Positions 1-8,447 are shown, counted from the stretch's first letter. The stretch: 64,000 nt of DNA from Lachnospiraceae bacterium (GCA_017520425.1 JAFXFO010000026.1:1-64000), one strand, 5' to 3'. Notes: generated from the sequence alone by a model not told the origin. A program made the numbers and translations.

Positions 1-31
1 GAAAACTTGATATATTTTTCGCATAAAATTT

Positions 32-104
32 GGGATCTTAGCTCAGCTGGGAGAGCATCTGCCTTACAAGCAGAGGGTCATAGGTTCGAGCCCTATAGGT
101 CCCA
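32..104 (+). tRNA. tRNA-Val (TAC)
   Basis: Full cloverleaf. The 7-bp acceptor GGGATCT pairs with AGGTCCC (one T-G wobble) and the discriminator is A. The anticodon loop CTTACAA gives TAC (valine). It is the first of three closely spaced tRNAs, so the window probably opens inside a larger tRNA operon. CCA is not encoded. Confidence 0.97.
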
Positions 105-130
105 CTATTAGAAACTTAGGTTTCTAATAT

Positions 131-216
131 GCCGGCGTGGCGGAACTGGCAGACGCACAGGACTTAAAATCCTGCGGGACTAATCTCCCGTACCGGTTCG
201 ATTCCGGTCGCCGGCA
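131..216 (+). tRNA. tRNA-Leu (TAA)
   Basis: Class II tRNA of 86 nt with a long variable arm. The acceptor GCCGGCG pairs perfectly with CGCCGGC. The anticodon loop CTTAAAA gives TAA. It lies 26 nt after tRNA-Val. Confidence 0.97.
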
Positions 217-220
217 TTTA

Positions 221-244
221 AGCGAACTCCTTATAGAGTTCGCT
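221..244 (+). other. Intercistronic hairpin between tRNA-Leu and tRNA-Arg
   Basis: GCGAACTC and GAGTTCGC pair around a 6-nt loop in the short gap between the two tRNAs. The downstream base run is short (TTTG), so it is more likely a processing or spacer hairpin than an efficient terminator. Confidence 0.5.
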
Positions 245-246
245 TT

Positions 247-320
247 GTACGTGTAGCTCAGCTGGATAGAGCACTTGGCTACGGACCAAGGTGTCGGGAG
301 TTCGAATCTTCTCACGTACG
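247..320 (+). tRNA. tRNA-Arg (ACG)
   Basis: The acceptor GTACGTG pairs perfectly with CACGTAC and the discriminator is G. The anticodon loop CTACGGA gives ACG, read as ICG after deamination. It is the last gene of the tRNA run and a terminator follows. Confidence 0.97.
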
Positions 321-326
321 TTATTT

Positions 327-360
327 ACCTCAAGGCAGAAATGTTTTGAGGTTTTTTATT
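327..360 (+). terminator. Terminator of the tRNA cluster
   Basis: A 7-bp stem ACCTCAA/TTGAGGT is followed by a T-rich tract. It ends the tRNA transcript about 65 nt before the serpin gene. Confidence 0.75.
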
Positions 361-426
361 TTATAATGAAACCTTTATAAATGATTTACGTCTAATTGGT
401 AAAGAAATATATGAGGAGGAAAACGT

Positions 427-1773
427 ATGAAAACATGGAAAAAGCGAATGCTGGCGTTTTTACTTGTTGTTGTAGGTGTTGTTCCGACAAGCGCCTGTGC
501 GGCACCCGGTGAAGAAAATCAGCAAGGCGTAGCCAGACAACTGGTTAAGGCAGAGTATCCGGAAATGGTTCAGTATCCGGAAACGGATGGTTTTGATGTG
601 GATATGGAAGCGTATAATGCGTGGAGAACATCGCTGACGGCACGACGTCCGGAGAATAAGGAATATCAAAATGGTATTCGACAGTTTTATGAATGTACCA
701 TGCAGGAGTTTTTAGCGGATACGGAAGGAAAGAATAAAGTATATTCTCCTTTGAATGTTTATATGGCGTTGGCAATGTTGGCAGAAACTACTGATGGAAA
801 CAGCAGACAACAGATTCTTGATTTGCTTGGTTCAAAATCGATAGAGGAATTGCGTAATTCTGCCTCTATTCTCTGGAATGCCAATTACTGTGATGATGGC
901 ACCGTGACCAGTTTGTTGGCGTCTTCTGTGTGGTTAAGTGAGTCTCTTCACTATAATATGGAAACATTGAAAAATTTGGCAGAGCATTATTATGCATCTT
1001 CTTTTTCCGGAACTATGGGTTCGCCGGAATACAATGAAATGTTGCAAAATTGGTTGAATGAACAAACCGGAGGACTTTTAGAAGACCAGGCATCTCAGAT
1101 TGAGATGGATCCGCTTACGGTTCTTGGTTTAGCAACCACAGTATATTTTCGTGCAAAATGGGCCGATGAGTTTAATGAAGCAAATAATACGGAGGAAATT
1201 TTCCATACATTGTCCGGTGATGTGACAACTGAATTTATGCACCAATCCGGTAGTGATCATTATTACTGGGGTGAAAATTTCAGTGCAATTTCAAGACCAT
1301 TGGAGAATAGCGGTGAAATGCTGCTGATTTTACCTGATGAGGATGTGACGGCAGAAAGCTTGTTAAGTGACAAAGAAGTGATGGATTTTATTCAAGCCGG
1401 GGCTTCTTGGGAAAATGAGAAATTTCTGATTGTGAATCAGTCTGTACCAAAGTTTGATGTAGTGTCGGATTACAGTATCGTGGATGGATTACAAAAGCTT
1501 GGCATTACAGATGTATTTGATTTTGGCAAGTCTGATTTTACACCATTGACAACAGACACAGAAGTAGCGTTGAATCAGGCTACACATGTAGCCAGAGTAA
1601 TGATTGATGAAGAAGGATGTGTAGCTGCTGCTTTTACGGTAATGCTTGCCTGCGGAGCAGCAAGACCGCCGGAGGAGAAGATTGATTTTGTACTAAACAG
1701 ACCATTTATGTTTGTTATCAATGGTCAGGATGGCCAACCACTTTTTGTGGGTATTGTAAATCAGCCAAAATAA
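427..1773 (+). CDS. Secreted serpin-family protease inhibitor
   Basis: A 448-residue serpin, the suicide inhibitors of serine proteases. A basic N-terminus and hydrophobic segment (residues ~8-26) form an export signal. The site after residue 24 could be read as signal peptidase I (ACAA) or as a weak lipobox (TSAC), so anchoring is uncertain. The serpin core starts near residue 85 with a canonical VYSPLNVYMALAML stretch. The hinge EEGCVAAAFT is at 395-404, followed by the reactive loop and the FVLNRPFMFVI C-terminal strand, so it looks inhibitory rather than degenerate. Counting from the hinge puts P1-P1' at Ala411-Ala412, which suggests elastase-like targets. An AGGAGG-type site precedes the ATG. 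It appears monocistronic between two terminators. Confidence 0.92.
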   Translation: MKTWKKRMLAFLLVVVGVVPTSACAAPGEENQQGVARQLVKAEYPEMVQYPETDGFDVDMEAYNAWRTSLTARRPENKEYQNGIRQFYECTMQEFLADTEGKNKVYSPLNVYMALAMLAETTDGNSRQQILDLLGSKSIEELRNSASILWNANYCDDGTVTSLLASSVWLSESLHYNMETLKNLAEHYYASSFSGTMGSPEYNEMLQNWLNEQTGGLLEDQASQIEMDPLTVLGLATTVYFRAKWADEFNEANNTEEIFHTLSGDVTTEFMHQSGSDHYYWGENFSAISRPLENSGEMLLILPDEDVTAESLLSDKEVMDFIQAGASWENEKFLIVNQSVPKFDVVSDYSIVDGLQKLGITDVFDFGKSDFTPLTTDTEVALNQATHVARVMIDEEGCVAAAFTVMLACGAARPPEEKIDFVLNRPFMFVINGQDGQPLFVGIVNQPK

Positions 1774-1798
1774 ATACGATATAGTAAGAAAACAGAGA

Positions 1799-1848
1799 GA
1801 GGTTGTTGTAAAATTCCCGGTAGGAGTTTTACAACAACCTCGTTTTTT
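1799..1848. terminator. Bidirectional terminator between serpin and ABC-F genes
   Basis: A 15-bp perfect stem (GAGGTTGTTGTAAAA and its complement) with a 13-nt loop and a T-run on the plus strand. It sits between convergent genes and probably serves both. Confidence 0.9.
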
Positions 1849-1863
1849 ATGCTTTGCTGCGAT

Positions 1864-3417
1864 TTAAAGTTTGGTAGACCAGGTAGAGCAGTCAATGACC
1901 TTGGTGGCAAAATTTTCATAGAAATCCGGTTCATGACAGATTAAGACGATACTACCTTTGTAGACTGCCAGCGCACGCTTTAATTCTTCTTTGGCATCTA
2001 CATCCAGATGGTTGGTTGGCTCATCTAATAAAAGAACGTTGGTTTCTTTATTGATTAGTTTACACAGACGCACCTTTGCCTGTTCTCCACCCGAGAGAAC
2101 ACGTACCTGACTTTCGATATGTTTGGTGGTAAGACCACACTTGGCAAGAGCAGAACGAACCTCGTACTGAGTGTAAGCAGGAAATTCCTGCCAAAGTTCT
2201 TCAATGCATGTGTTGTTCTGGGAACCACTCATTTCCTGTTCGAAGTAACCGGTGTATAAGTAATCCCCCAGAGTAACCTTGCCTGAAATGGAAGGAATCA
2301 GACCGAGGATACTTTTTAGCAGCGTTGTTTTTCCGATACCGTTGGCACCTGTCAGTACCAGCTTGTCACCACGTTCCATGGAGAAATTGATCGGGGTGGA
2401 CAGAGGGGAATCATAGCCGATGACAAGATTTTCTGTCTGGAAGATGTATCGGCCGGCAGCGCGGGCTTCTTTAAAATGGAATTCCGGTTTTACGCGTTCC
2501 GGAGCGAGTTCAATAAGATCCATTTTATCCAATTTCTTTTGACGGGACATAGCCATGTTTCTGGTGGCAACCCTTGCTTTATTTCGTGCAACGAAATCTT
2601 TTAATTCACTGATTTCCTGCTGCTGACGTTTGTAAGCAGCTTCCAGCTGGGATTTCTTCATTTCGTAAACTTCTAAAAATTTGTCATAATCTCCGACATA
2701 ACGGGTGATTTCTCCGTTTTCCACATGATAAATCAAATTGACGACACTGTTTAAGAATGGAATGTCATGAGAGATTAAGATGAAAGCATTCTCATAATTT
2801 TGCAGGTACCGTTTCAACCATTCAATATGTTGCACATCCAGATAGTTGGTTGGCTCATCCAGTAGAAGGATATCCGGCTTTTCCAGCAAAAGCTTTCCGA
2901 GCAATACTTTAGTACGCTGACCGCCGGACAATTCTGTAACATCTTTATCAAGTCCGATGTCTTCCAGTCCAAGCGCACGTCCCACTTCTTCTACCTTTGG
3001 ATCAATATTATAGAAATCATGCGATTCCAGCAAATCCTGCAGGGTACCAACCTCTTCCATAAGTTCTGTCATGGTATTTTCATCCGCATCACCCATGGAA
3101 CAATAAATTTCATTAATTTTTTCTTCGATGTCAAATAAAAAGTTGAAGGCGGACTTGAGCGCATCACGGATTGTCATGCCTGCAGTTAATACGGAATGCT
3201 GGTCCAGATAACCTACACGAACATTTTTATTCCATTCAATGGTGCCTTCATCCGGCATAAGCTTACCGGTGATGATATTAAAAAAAGTAGATTTTCCTTC
3301 TCCGTTGGCACCGATAAGGCCGATGTGCTCGCCTTTTAAAAGGCGGAACGTTACATCATGATAAATCATGCGGTCTCCGAATCCGTGGGAAAGATGGGAT
3401 ACATTTAATATGCTCAT
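1864..3417 (-). CDS. ABC-F family ATPase
   Basis: Soluble tandem ABC protein of about 517 residues, a length typical of YkpA/YbiT-type ABC-F translation factors that act on the ribosomal E site. Cassette 1 has Walker A GANGEGKST and signature LSGGQRTKV with LLLDEPTNYLD. Cassette 2 has GANGIGKTT, LSGGEQAKV and LLLDEPTNHLD. Between them is the charged alpha-helical linker expected of the family. There are no membrane segments. An in-frame start 25 codons upstream is possible, but the ATG at 3417 has AAGGAG at good spacing and begins the conserved MSILNVSHL sequence. The exact subfamily, and whether it has an antibiotic-resistance role, cannot be set from sequence alone. Confidence 0.9.
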   Translation of the reverse strand: MSILNVSHLSHGFGDRMIYHDVTFRLLKGEHIGLIGANGEGKSTFFNIITGKLMPDEGTIEWNKNVRVGYLDQHSVLTAGMTIRDALKSAFNFLFDIEEKINEIYCSMGDADENTMTELMEEVGTLQDLLESHDFYNIDPKVEEVGRALGLEDIGLDKDVTELSGGQRTKVLLGKLLLEKPDILLLDEPTNYLDVQHIEWLKRYLQNYENAFILISHDIPFLNSVVNLIYHVENGEITRYVGDYDKFLEVYEMKKSQLEAAYKRQQQEISELKDFVARNKARVATRNMAMSRQKKLDKMDLIELAPERVKPEFHFKEARAAGRYIFQTENLVIGYDSPLSTPINFSMERGDKLVLTGANGIGKTTLLKSILGLIPSISGKVTLGDYLYTGYFEQEMSGSQNNTCIEELWQEFPAYTQYEVRSALAKCGLTTKHIESQVRVLSGGEQAKVRLCKLINKETNVLLLDEPTNHLDVDAKEELKRALAVYKGSIVLICHEPDFYENFATKVIDCSTWSTKL

Positions 3418-3465
3418 AAGAAAATTTCTCCTTGCGCTTGGTACATAATTGTCAATAACGAATCC

Positions 3466-3494
3466 ATTATACTTGATGAAAGTAGGAAACACAA
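3466..3494 (-). promoter_or_regulatory. Promoter of the ABC-F gene
   Basis: On the minus strand TTGTGT, a 17-bp spacer and TATAAT lie about 50 bp upstream of the chosen ABC-F start. This also argues against the upstream in-frame start, which would fall inside the promoter. Confidence 0.65.
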
Positions 3495-3545
3495 GGAAAA
3501 CTCACGATTTCTTTACGGAAATCACTATGTAAGCTGTGGTAGGAT

Positions 3546-3555
3546 AGAGTTGTCA
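3546..3555 (+). promoter_or_regulatory. Single copy of the AGAGTTGTCA half-site upstream of the first XRE gene
   Basis: AGAGTTGTCA here is identical to the left arm of the large palindrome at 5780-5812, which separates the peptide gene from the second XRE gene. It lies 24 bp before the XRE start codon. The shared 10-mer suggests one regulator acts at both promoters; this is inference. Confidence 0.4.
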
Positions 3556-3578
3556 GCTTAGAGAGAGGAGAGAGTTTC

Positions 3579-5432
3579 ATGGAATTGAAAAATCGTTTTG
3601 GAGAATTTATCGCAAATTTGAGACGGGAAAAGGAAATTTCATTGGAGCAGTTAAGCGATGGGTTATGCGATTGTAGTATTTTGAGCAGATTTGAAAGGGG
3701 AGAACGTGAGCCGGATAAATTATTACAAAACCGTTTTCTGACCAGATTAGGGGCAGTGCCGGAAAACTATGAGAATTTTTTGTATTACAAGGATTATTGC
3801 CATTGGGAAAAACGTCAGGGAATCATTCACAATATTTTGGAAGAAAATATGACAGAAGCCATGCGTCTGTTAGATGCGTATTGCAGTGAATACAAAATGA
3901 GTGATGCTTTGGAGCAACAGTTTTATCTGGCTATGTTGGCCCAGATCAGGCGGTATGAAGGCAGTTGTGAAGCGGAGTTAAGTGAAATTTTTGAAACGGC
4001 CTTGCAGCTTACTGTGCCGGATATTGATACCCGAAGTTTTCATAACAGAGTCTTGTCATTAGAGGAGTTAAATCTGTTGCTGGAATACAGATACTGTAAA
4101 AAGCAAGGCGTATCCCTGCAGTTTTATGAGGCATTGTTAGAGTATATAGAAAGGATGGAACGAACTGTTCTTGCTATGGCGAAGATTTATCCTAAGGCGG
4201 TGTTTTATTATTTTTGTGCTTGGAAGGAGTCGAAGGAATCGAAGCAGATTCGTGCCTCACGAATGCTTTTGTTGTGTGACAAAGCAATAGAGCTTTTACG
4301 GGATGCCAATCGGATGTTCTATTTATGGGAATTATTTTGCATGCGGGAAGAGTTGACTATGTTTTTGCCGCAGCAGTTGCAACAGGAGGATTCGTTTATT
4401 CGTAGAAGACAGGAGTGCAATTTGTGGCGGATGACGCTGGAAGAATTATATGAGGAATACGGGATTTCCATTGCTATGTATGAATTTTGCTATCTATATG
4501 TGGAAAGTGAAAATTATTGTATTGAGGATGTAATACGTATCCGGAGAAAAATGTTAGGATTAAGTCAGGAAAAATTGTGCCGGGGAATCTGTGACAGTCG
4601 TACCATTAGCCGATTAGAGCAACATCTTTGTAAGCCGCATAAGGAAATTGTACAGGAATTATTTGAACGGTTAAATCTGTCTACGGAGTTATGCAGAACA
4701 GAACTGGTGACAGAAAATCCAAAGGCGATAGAGAAGTATAGGAAGTTACGGTATGAGAATAATAACCGAAATTATGATTTAGTAAATGAACTGTTGGCAG
4801 AATTAAAACAAATGGTTAGTCAAAATAATGATATAAATCGACAGGTATTGTCACGAAATGAAATAGTAAATAAATATAATTGTAATGAATTAACCAGAGA
4901 TGAGTATGTAGAAAAAATGAAAGAAGCACTAGAATGCACGGTATCATATGAAAAGATTATTGTTGCAAAAGAATTATATCTAACAAATGAGGAAATAGCT
5001 TGTGTCCAAAATATTACATTAAAAATTGATAAGGAGAGAAGGGAATTAAGAGACTGTATTCATGTCCTGAAACAAATTTGTACTCAGATTAATTATCCAA
5101 CAAATTATCTTAGAATGTATGAATTTATAATGGCTACTGTATCAAGTTATATGGGTAATTGTGGAGAGTATGAAGAATCAGATGGAATAAAGAAAAAAGT
5201 GTTGTCTTTACTGCTAAAAAACAGAAAAATTCGTGGGTTGCATGAGGCTTTGTATGGATTACTCTGGAATCAAGAACAGTATAATGAAAAGTGTGACAGT
5301 GAATATAAAAAAGAAAAATTAAACGCCTGTATTATATTAAGTCTATTAGATAGGGATCAGGATAGAAAATCATTATACGAGAAAAAATTAGAAAAATGCA
5401 TGGTACAGGAAGTTGTCCCGTACCCATCTTGA
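3579..5432 (+). CDS. Large double-HTH XRE-family regulator
   Basis: A 617-residue cytoplasmic protein with two Cro/C1-type helix-turn-helix domains, each followed by a long helical segment. HTH1 spans ~8-62 (SLEQLSDGLCDCSILSRFE). HTH2 spans ~320-372 (LSQEKLCRGICDSRTISRLE). The helical segments resemble the TPR-like peptide-binding regions of Rgg/PlcR-type (RRNPP) regulators, although no clear TPR consensus can be read by eye. The reading frame becomes visibly more AT-rich after about 4780, which may mark a fused or transferred segment. GAGAGGAGAG precedes the ATG. Its neighbour on the opposite strand encodes a small exported peptide, and the next plus-strand gene is a shorter double-HTH protein. 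A peptide-responsive role is inferred from this arrangement. Confidence 0.75.
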   Translation: MELKNRFGEFIANLRREKEISLEQLSDGLCDCSILSRFERGEREPDKLLQNRFLTRLGAVPENYENFLYYKDYCHWEKRQGIIHNILEENMTEAMRLLDAYCSEYKMSDALEQQFYLAMLAQIRRYEGSCEAELSEIFETALQLTVPDIDTRSFHNRVLSLEELNLLLEYRYCKKQGVSLQFYEALLEYIERMERTVLAMAKIYPKAVFYYFCAWKESKESKQIRASRMLLLCDKAIELLRDANRMFYLWELFCMREELTMFLPQQLQQEDSFIRRRQECNLWRMTLEELYEEYGISIAMYEFCYLYVESENYCIEDVIRIRRKMLGLSQEKLCRGICDSRTISRLEQHLCKPHKEIVQELFERLNLSTELCRTELVTENPKAIEKYRKLRYENNNRNYDLVNELLAELKQMVSQNNDINRQVLSRNEIVNKYNCNELTRDEYVEKMKEALECTVSYEKIIVAKELYLTNEEIACVQNITLKIDKERRELRDCIHVLKQICTQINYPTNYLRMYEFIMATVSSYMGNCGEYEESDGIKKKVLSLLLKNRKIRGLHEALYGLLWNQEQYNEKCDSEYKKEKLNACIILSLLDRDQDRKSLYEKKLEKCMVQEVVPYPS

Positions 5433-5455
5433 GTGTCCAAGGAAGACTCATATTT

Positions 5456-5493
5456 AAAGGCCTCCTTAGATAAAATTATCACAGAAGACCTTT
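5456..5493. terminator. Imperfect bidirectional terminator between XRE gene and peptide gene
   Basis: AAAGG and CCTTT ends enclose an imperfect stem with an inner GATAA/TTATC pairing, located between convergent genes. The stem has several mismatches, so efficiency is uncertain. Confidence 0.45.
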
Positions 5494-5521
5494 AATTGAC
5501 ATGTTACTTACAGAAAAAGTA

Positions 5522-5686
5522 TTATAAACATATTTTTTGAAGAAATGGACCATCATGAGGATTAGGCTTAGGTTCCAAATCTTCACACACAGTAATTCCC
5601 GTTTCTGCCACATTAATTTCTGCAGTTGCTACAAAACCGAACAGAAGCATTACAACTGCAATACCAAGTGCAACAATTTTCTTCAT
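5522..5686 (-). CDS. Small exported peptide, candidate signalling propeptide
   Basis: A 54-residue peptide. It starts MKKIVALGIAVVMLLFG, a basic N-terminus followed by a hydrophobic export segment ending near ATA. A short polar, proline-rich C-terminal part of about 32 residues contains two Cys and ends in PFLQKICL. The size and design resemble Phr/Rgg-type pheromone precursors. The ATG at 5686 has a GAAGGG ribosome site; an in-frame start 18 codons upstream lacks one and would disrupt the signal. It lies between two double-HTH XRE regulators, and its upstream side carries the 5780-5812 palindrome. That it is a pheromone is inference; a small secreted protein of other function is possible. 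Confidence 0.6.
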   Translation of the reverse strand: MKKIVALGIAVVMLLFGFVATAEINVAETGITVCEDLEPKPNPHDGPFLQKICL

Positions 5687-5765
5687 AGGAGAGCCCTTCT
5701 TTCTTTTGTATAGTATGATTCGCGGATAAAATATTCGCATACATAATAGTAAGTGAGATTTGCTT

Positions 5766-5812
5766 TTTTGACATTAGCCAGAGTTGTCAAAAAGTGTCGT
5801 TTTGACAACTCT
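5766..5812. promoter_or_regulatory. Operator-like palindrome between the peptide gene and the second XRE gene
   Basis: AGAGTTGTCAAAA (5780-5792) and TTTTGACAACTCT (5800-5812) are perfect 13-bp arms around 7 bp. A further TTTTGACA lies at 5766-5773. There is no T-tract on either strand, and the genes on both sides read away from it, so it is a better operator than terminator. Each TTGACA could also serve as a -35 element. Confidence 0.65.
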
Positions 5813-5895
5813 GACGGGTACCTTTCTGCGAATGGAACAGTTATCATTAAAATATGAATGTAACTGATACGATAGGAGCAGGGGGGAAATCGGAT

Positions 5896-6741
5896 ATGGC
5901 ATTGCAAATGGGGGACTTAATTTGTCAGATGCGAAGAAAGCGGAATTTGACACAACAGGAATTAAGCGAAGGAATTATCAGCAAATCGGTTTTGTCAAGA
6001 ATTGAAAACGGACAGGCCGAGCCGGATATTTTTGTTCTGCATGCTTTATTTCAGCGTCTCGGAAAATCTTTGTTGCCTTTTGAGATTGTAGTATCAAATA
6101 AGGAATATGAGCGTCTGCTGCAAAATGATGACTCAATGTTGATGCAAACGACGGTGATTGCAGAAAGTTCCTATTTAAAAGATATCAGAGAAGTAAAAGG
6201 CTTGTCACAGGAGCGATTCAGTTCTGATATCTGTGCGCGTGAAACTATTTCAAAAATAGAACATGGAAGAAATCCGCAATTAAAGACGGTACAAACGCTC
6301 ATGGATCATGTGGGTGAACCGTACCGGAAGTATTACGGGTATGTTGTCACATTGGAATATGAAATATACGAGAAGGTAGAATTATACCAGCAGAAAAGAA
6401 CGGCTTATCCGGAAGAAGCAAGGTATCTTTTCCGGGATATCAGAAAAAGGCTTGATGAAAGTATTCCGGTAAACAGGCAGTTTATTGAGAGTTCAGAACT
6501 TATGGAAAAACGTCGGAAGAACCAGATAACCATGGGGGAAGAACTGGCTGGGCTGGAACAATGTCTGCGGTACACAATGCCGGAATATCAGCGGGAATCT
6601 TTCCGTATGCCATATCGTCAGGAAGTTGTTATTTTAGAAGAAATAATTAAGTGTCTGAAACGTATAAAAAAGCCGGAGGCAGCAATGCGGCTTGCGGAGG
6701 AACTGGAAAAAAAGAACAACGCAAAATTAAAGCTTGGGTAA
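5896..6741 (+). CDS. Double-HTH XRE-family regulator
   Basis: About 281 residues from the ATG at 5896, chosen because a G-rich Shine-Dalgarno (GCAGGGGGG) lies just upstream; the ATG at 5854 has none. HTH1 covers the first ~60 residues (LTQQELSEGIISKSVLSRIE). HTH2 begins near residue 95 (LSQERFSSDICARETISKIE). A short helical C-terminal region follows. Both HTH copies resemble those of the 617-residue protein upstream, so the two regulators are probably related paralogues. The large operator-like palindrome lies upstream, suggesting autoregulation or regulation by the partner. A rhodanese gene follows after 80 nt, possibly on the same transcript. Confidence 0.8.
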   Translation: MALQMGDLICQMRRKRNLTQQELSEGIISKSVLSRIENGQAEPDIFVLHALFQRLGKSLLPFEIVVSNKEYERLLQNDDSMLMQTTVIAESSYLKDIREVKGLSQERFSSDICARETISKIEHGRNPQLKTVQTLMDHVGEPYRKYYGYVVTLEYEIYEKVELYQQKRTAYPEEARYLFRDIRKRLDESIPVNRQFIESSELMEKRRKNQITMGEELAGLEQCLRYTMPEYQRESFRMPYRQEVVILEEIIKCLKRIKKPEAAMRLAEELEKKNNAKLKLG

Positions 6742-6821
6742 CAGGAGAAATACGACCGATATATCACCCCGGAGAGTTTGTAAGAATATATTATATGGAG
6801 TCTATGTTTGGAGGATTTCGT

Positions 6822-7202
6822 ATGTCTTTTGAGAATATTCGTCCGGAAGATATTTTCCGACAGCGGGGGAATGGCAGTTGTTTGCTGCTTGACCTGCGCG
6901 ACAGGGCTGAGTATGCAAGAGAGCATATTCCCGGGGCAATCTGCATTCCATATGAGGAATTGCGTGGAAACATGGCAAGGCTGAAACAATGGACTGCACA
7001 GTGTAACAGGAGATTTGGCCGGTCGGCTCTGATTTTATATTGTGATCGTGGCAATACCAGCATTCGGGCTGCCAGAGATTTATATAATTGGGGATTTAAC
7101 GTAAAAAATGTATATGGAGGAATTTCTGCATATAAAGGACCAAAAGTAAAAGCAGGAAATACAGGGAGAAATCTTGTTGACGGAATGAGAAAAAGCCTAT
7201 AA
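6822..7202 (+). CDS. Rhodanese-like domain protein
   Basis: A single-domain rhodanese of about 126 residues, a cytoplasmic sulfur carrier or transferase fold. It has the LLLDLRDRAEYAREHIPGA pattern of the CH2A region and the active-site loop YCDRGNTS with the persulfide-forming Cys, then the VYGGISAYKG C-terminal strand. The start with GGAGG at 6822 is preferred over longer in-frame starts that overlap the preceding regulator. Substrate and partner are unknown. Confidence 0.85.
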   Translation: MSFENIRPEDIFRQRGNGSCLLLDLRDRAEYAREHIPGAICIPYEELRGNMARLKQWTAQCNRRFGRSALILYCDRGNTSIRAARDLYNWGFNVKNVYGGISAYKGPKVKAGNTGRNLVDGMRKSL

Positions 7203-7249
7203 AATGGTACACAAAAGAAGTAATAAAAAACAAGAGATTGGAGTAGGCA

Positions 7250-8410
7250 ATGGAACGATACGAATTTGTCTGTCCCTGTCATTTTGGACTGGAGTCAGTG
7301 TTAAAGCAGGAAATTCTGAATTTAGGATATGAAATTGTGCAGGTGGAGGATGGCAAGGTAACCTTTGCCGGAGATGCCACTGCGTTTGCAAGAGCTAATG
7401 TGTTTTTGCGGACTACAGAGCGTGTGCTTTGGAAGGTAGGAAGTTTCCATGCGGAAACGTTCGAGGAGTTGTTTCAGGGAACGAAAGCTATTCCGTGGGA
7501 AACAATTATTCCGGTAGACGGTAAGTTTTGGGTAACAAAAGCGAATTCCGTCAAAAGTAAGCTGTTTAGTCCGTCAGATATCCAGTCTATCATGAAAAAA
7601 GCCATGGTAGAGCGTATGAAACAACACTATAAGGTGAACTGGTTCGAAGAAACAGGTGCACAGTACCCGGTAAGGGTGTCTATTTTGAAGGATGAAGTAG
7701 TGGTAGGCATTGATACTTCCGGTGAATCCCTGCATAAACGAGGGTACCGTAAACTTACCAGCAAGGCACCAATTACGGAAACACTGGCAGCAGCTCTTAT
7801 TTTATTATCTCCATGGAATAAGGATCGCATTTTGGTTGATCCGTTCTGCGGCAGCGGAACTATTCCGATTGAGGCGGCTATGATTGGTGCCAATATTGCA
7901 CCGGGAATGAATCGTGAATTTCTGGCTCAGACATGGAGTAACATTCCAAAGAAGATGTGGCCTGCGGCAATAGAAGAAGCAAAGGCTAACATTCGCACGG
8001 ATGTGGAATTAAATATTCAGGGATATGACCTGGATGGAGAAATAGTAAAAGCAGCCAGACAGAATGCCAGAATGGCCGGAGTGGAACAGTATATTCATTT
8101 TCAGCAACGTCCGGTAAACCAGTTGAATCATCCGAAAAAATATGGATTTGTTATTACAAATCCGCCATATGGAGAGCGTCTGGAGGAAAAGGCAGCCATG
8201 CCTGCTTTGTATAAAGAAATCGGAGAGGCATTTGCAAGACTGGATACCTGGTCTTTCTATGTTATTACCAGCTATGAGGATGCCCAGAAATATATTGGCA
8301 GAAAGGCAGAAAAAAACCGTAAAATATATAACGGTATGCTAAAAACCCATTTATATCAGTTTATGGGACCAAAACCGCCTAAGAAGCCGTTGATACGTAA
8401 GGAAGAGTAA
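7250..8410 (+). CDS. THUMP-domain class I RNA N2-guanine methyltransferase (RlmL/YpsC type)
   Basis: A 386-residue SAM-dependent RNA methyltransferase. The N-terminal ferredoxin-like/THUMP region (to ~155) binds RNA. The Rossmann methyltransferase domain has SAM motif I DPFCGSGTIPIEAA near residue 203 and the catalytic motif IV TNPPYGERL near residue 303, typical of exocyclic-amine N-methylation. The length matches the single-domain Firmicute YpsC/RlmL-N type, thought to make m2G in 23S rRNA. A GGAG site precedes the ATG. The exact target nucleotide is inferred from family. Confidence 0.88.
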   Translation: MERYEFVCPCHFGLESVLKQEILNLGYEIVQVEDGKVTFAGDATAFARANVFLRTTERVLWKVGSFHAETFEELFQGTKAIPWETIIPVDGKFWVTKANSVKSKLFSPSDIQSIMKKAMVERMKQHYKVNWFEETGAQYPVRVSILKDEVVVGIDTSGESLHKRGYRKLTSKAPITETLAAALILLSPWNKDRILVDPFCGSGTIPIEAAMIGANIAPGMNREFLAQTWSNIPKKMWPAAIEEAKANIRTDVELNIQGYDLDGEIVKAARQNARMAGVEQYIHFQQRPVNQLNHPKKYGFVITNPPYGERLEEKAAMPALYKEIGEAFARLDTWSFYVITSYEDAQKYIGRKAEKNRKIYNGMLKTHLYQFMGPKPPKKPLIRKEE

Positions 8411-8412
8411 AA

Positions 8413-8447
8413 TAACGCCTGTGGATTGTAAAGTTCCACAGGCGTTA
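8413..8447 (+). terminator. Strong hairpin after the methyltransferase gene
   Basis: A 12-bp perfect stem (AACGCCTGTGGA and its complement, plus one flanking T-A) with a 9-nt loop, 3 nt past the stop codon. The T-tract is weak (ACTTGTG), so it may be a leaky terminator or an mRNA-stabilising hairpin. Confidence 0.6.

Noticed and set aside
8413-8447. Structured RNA gene after the THUMP methyltransferase
   Set aside because: A single simple hairpin directly after a stop codon is more easily explained as a terminator or mRNA-stability element.
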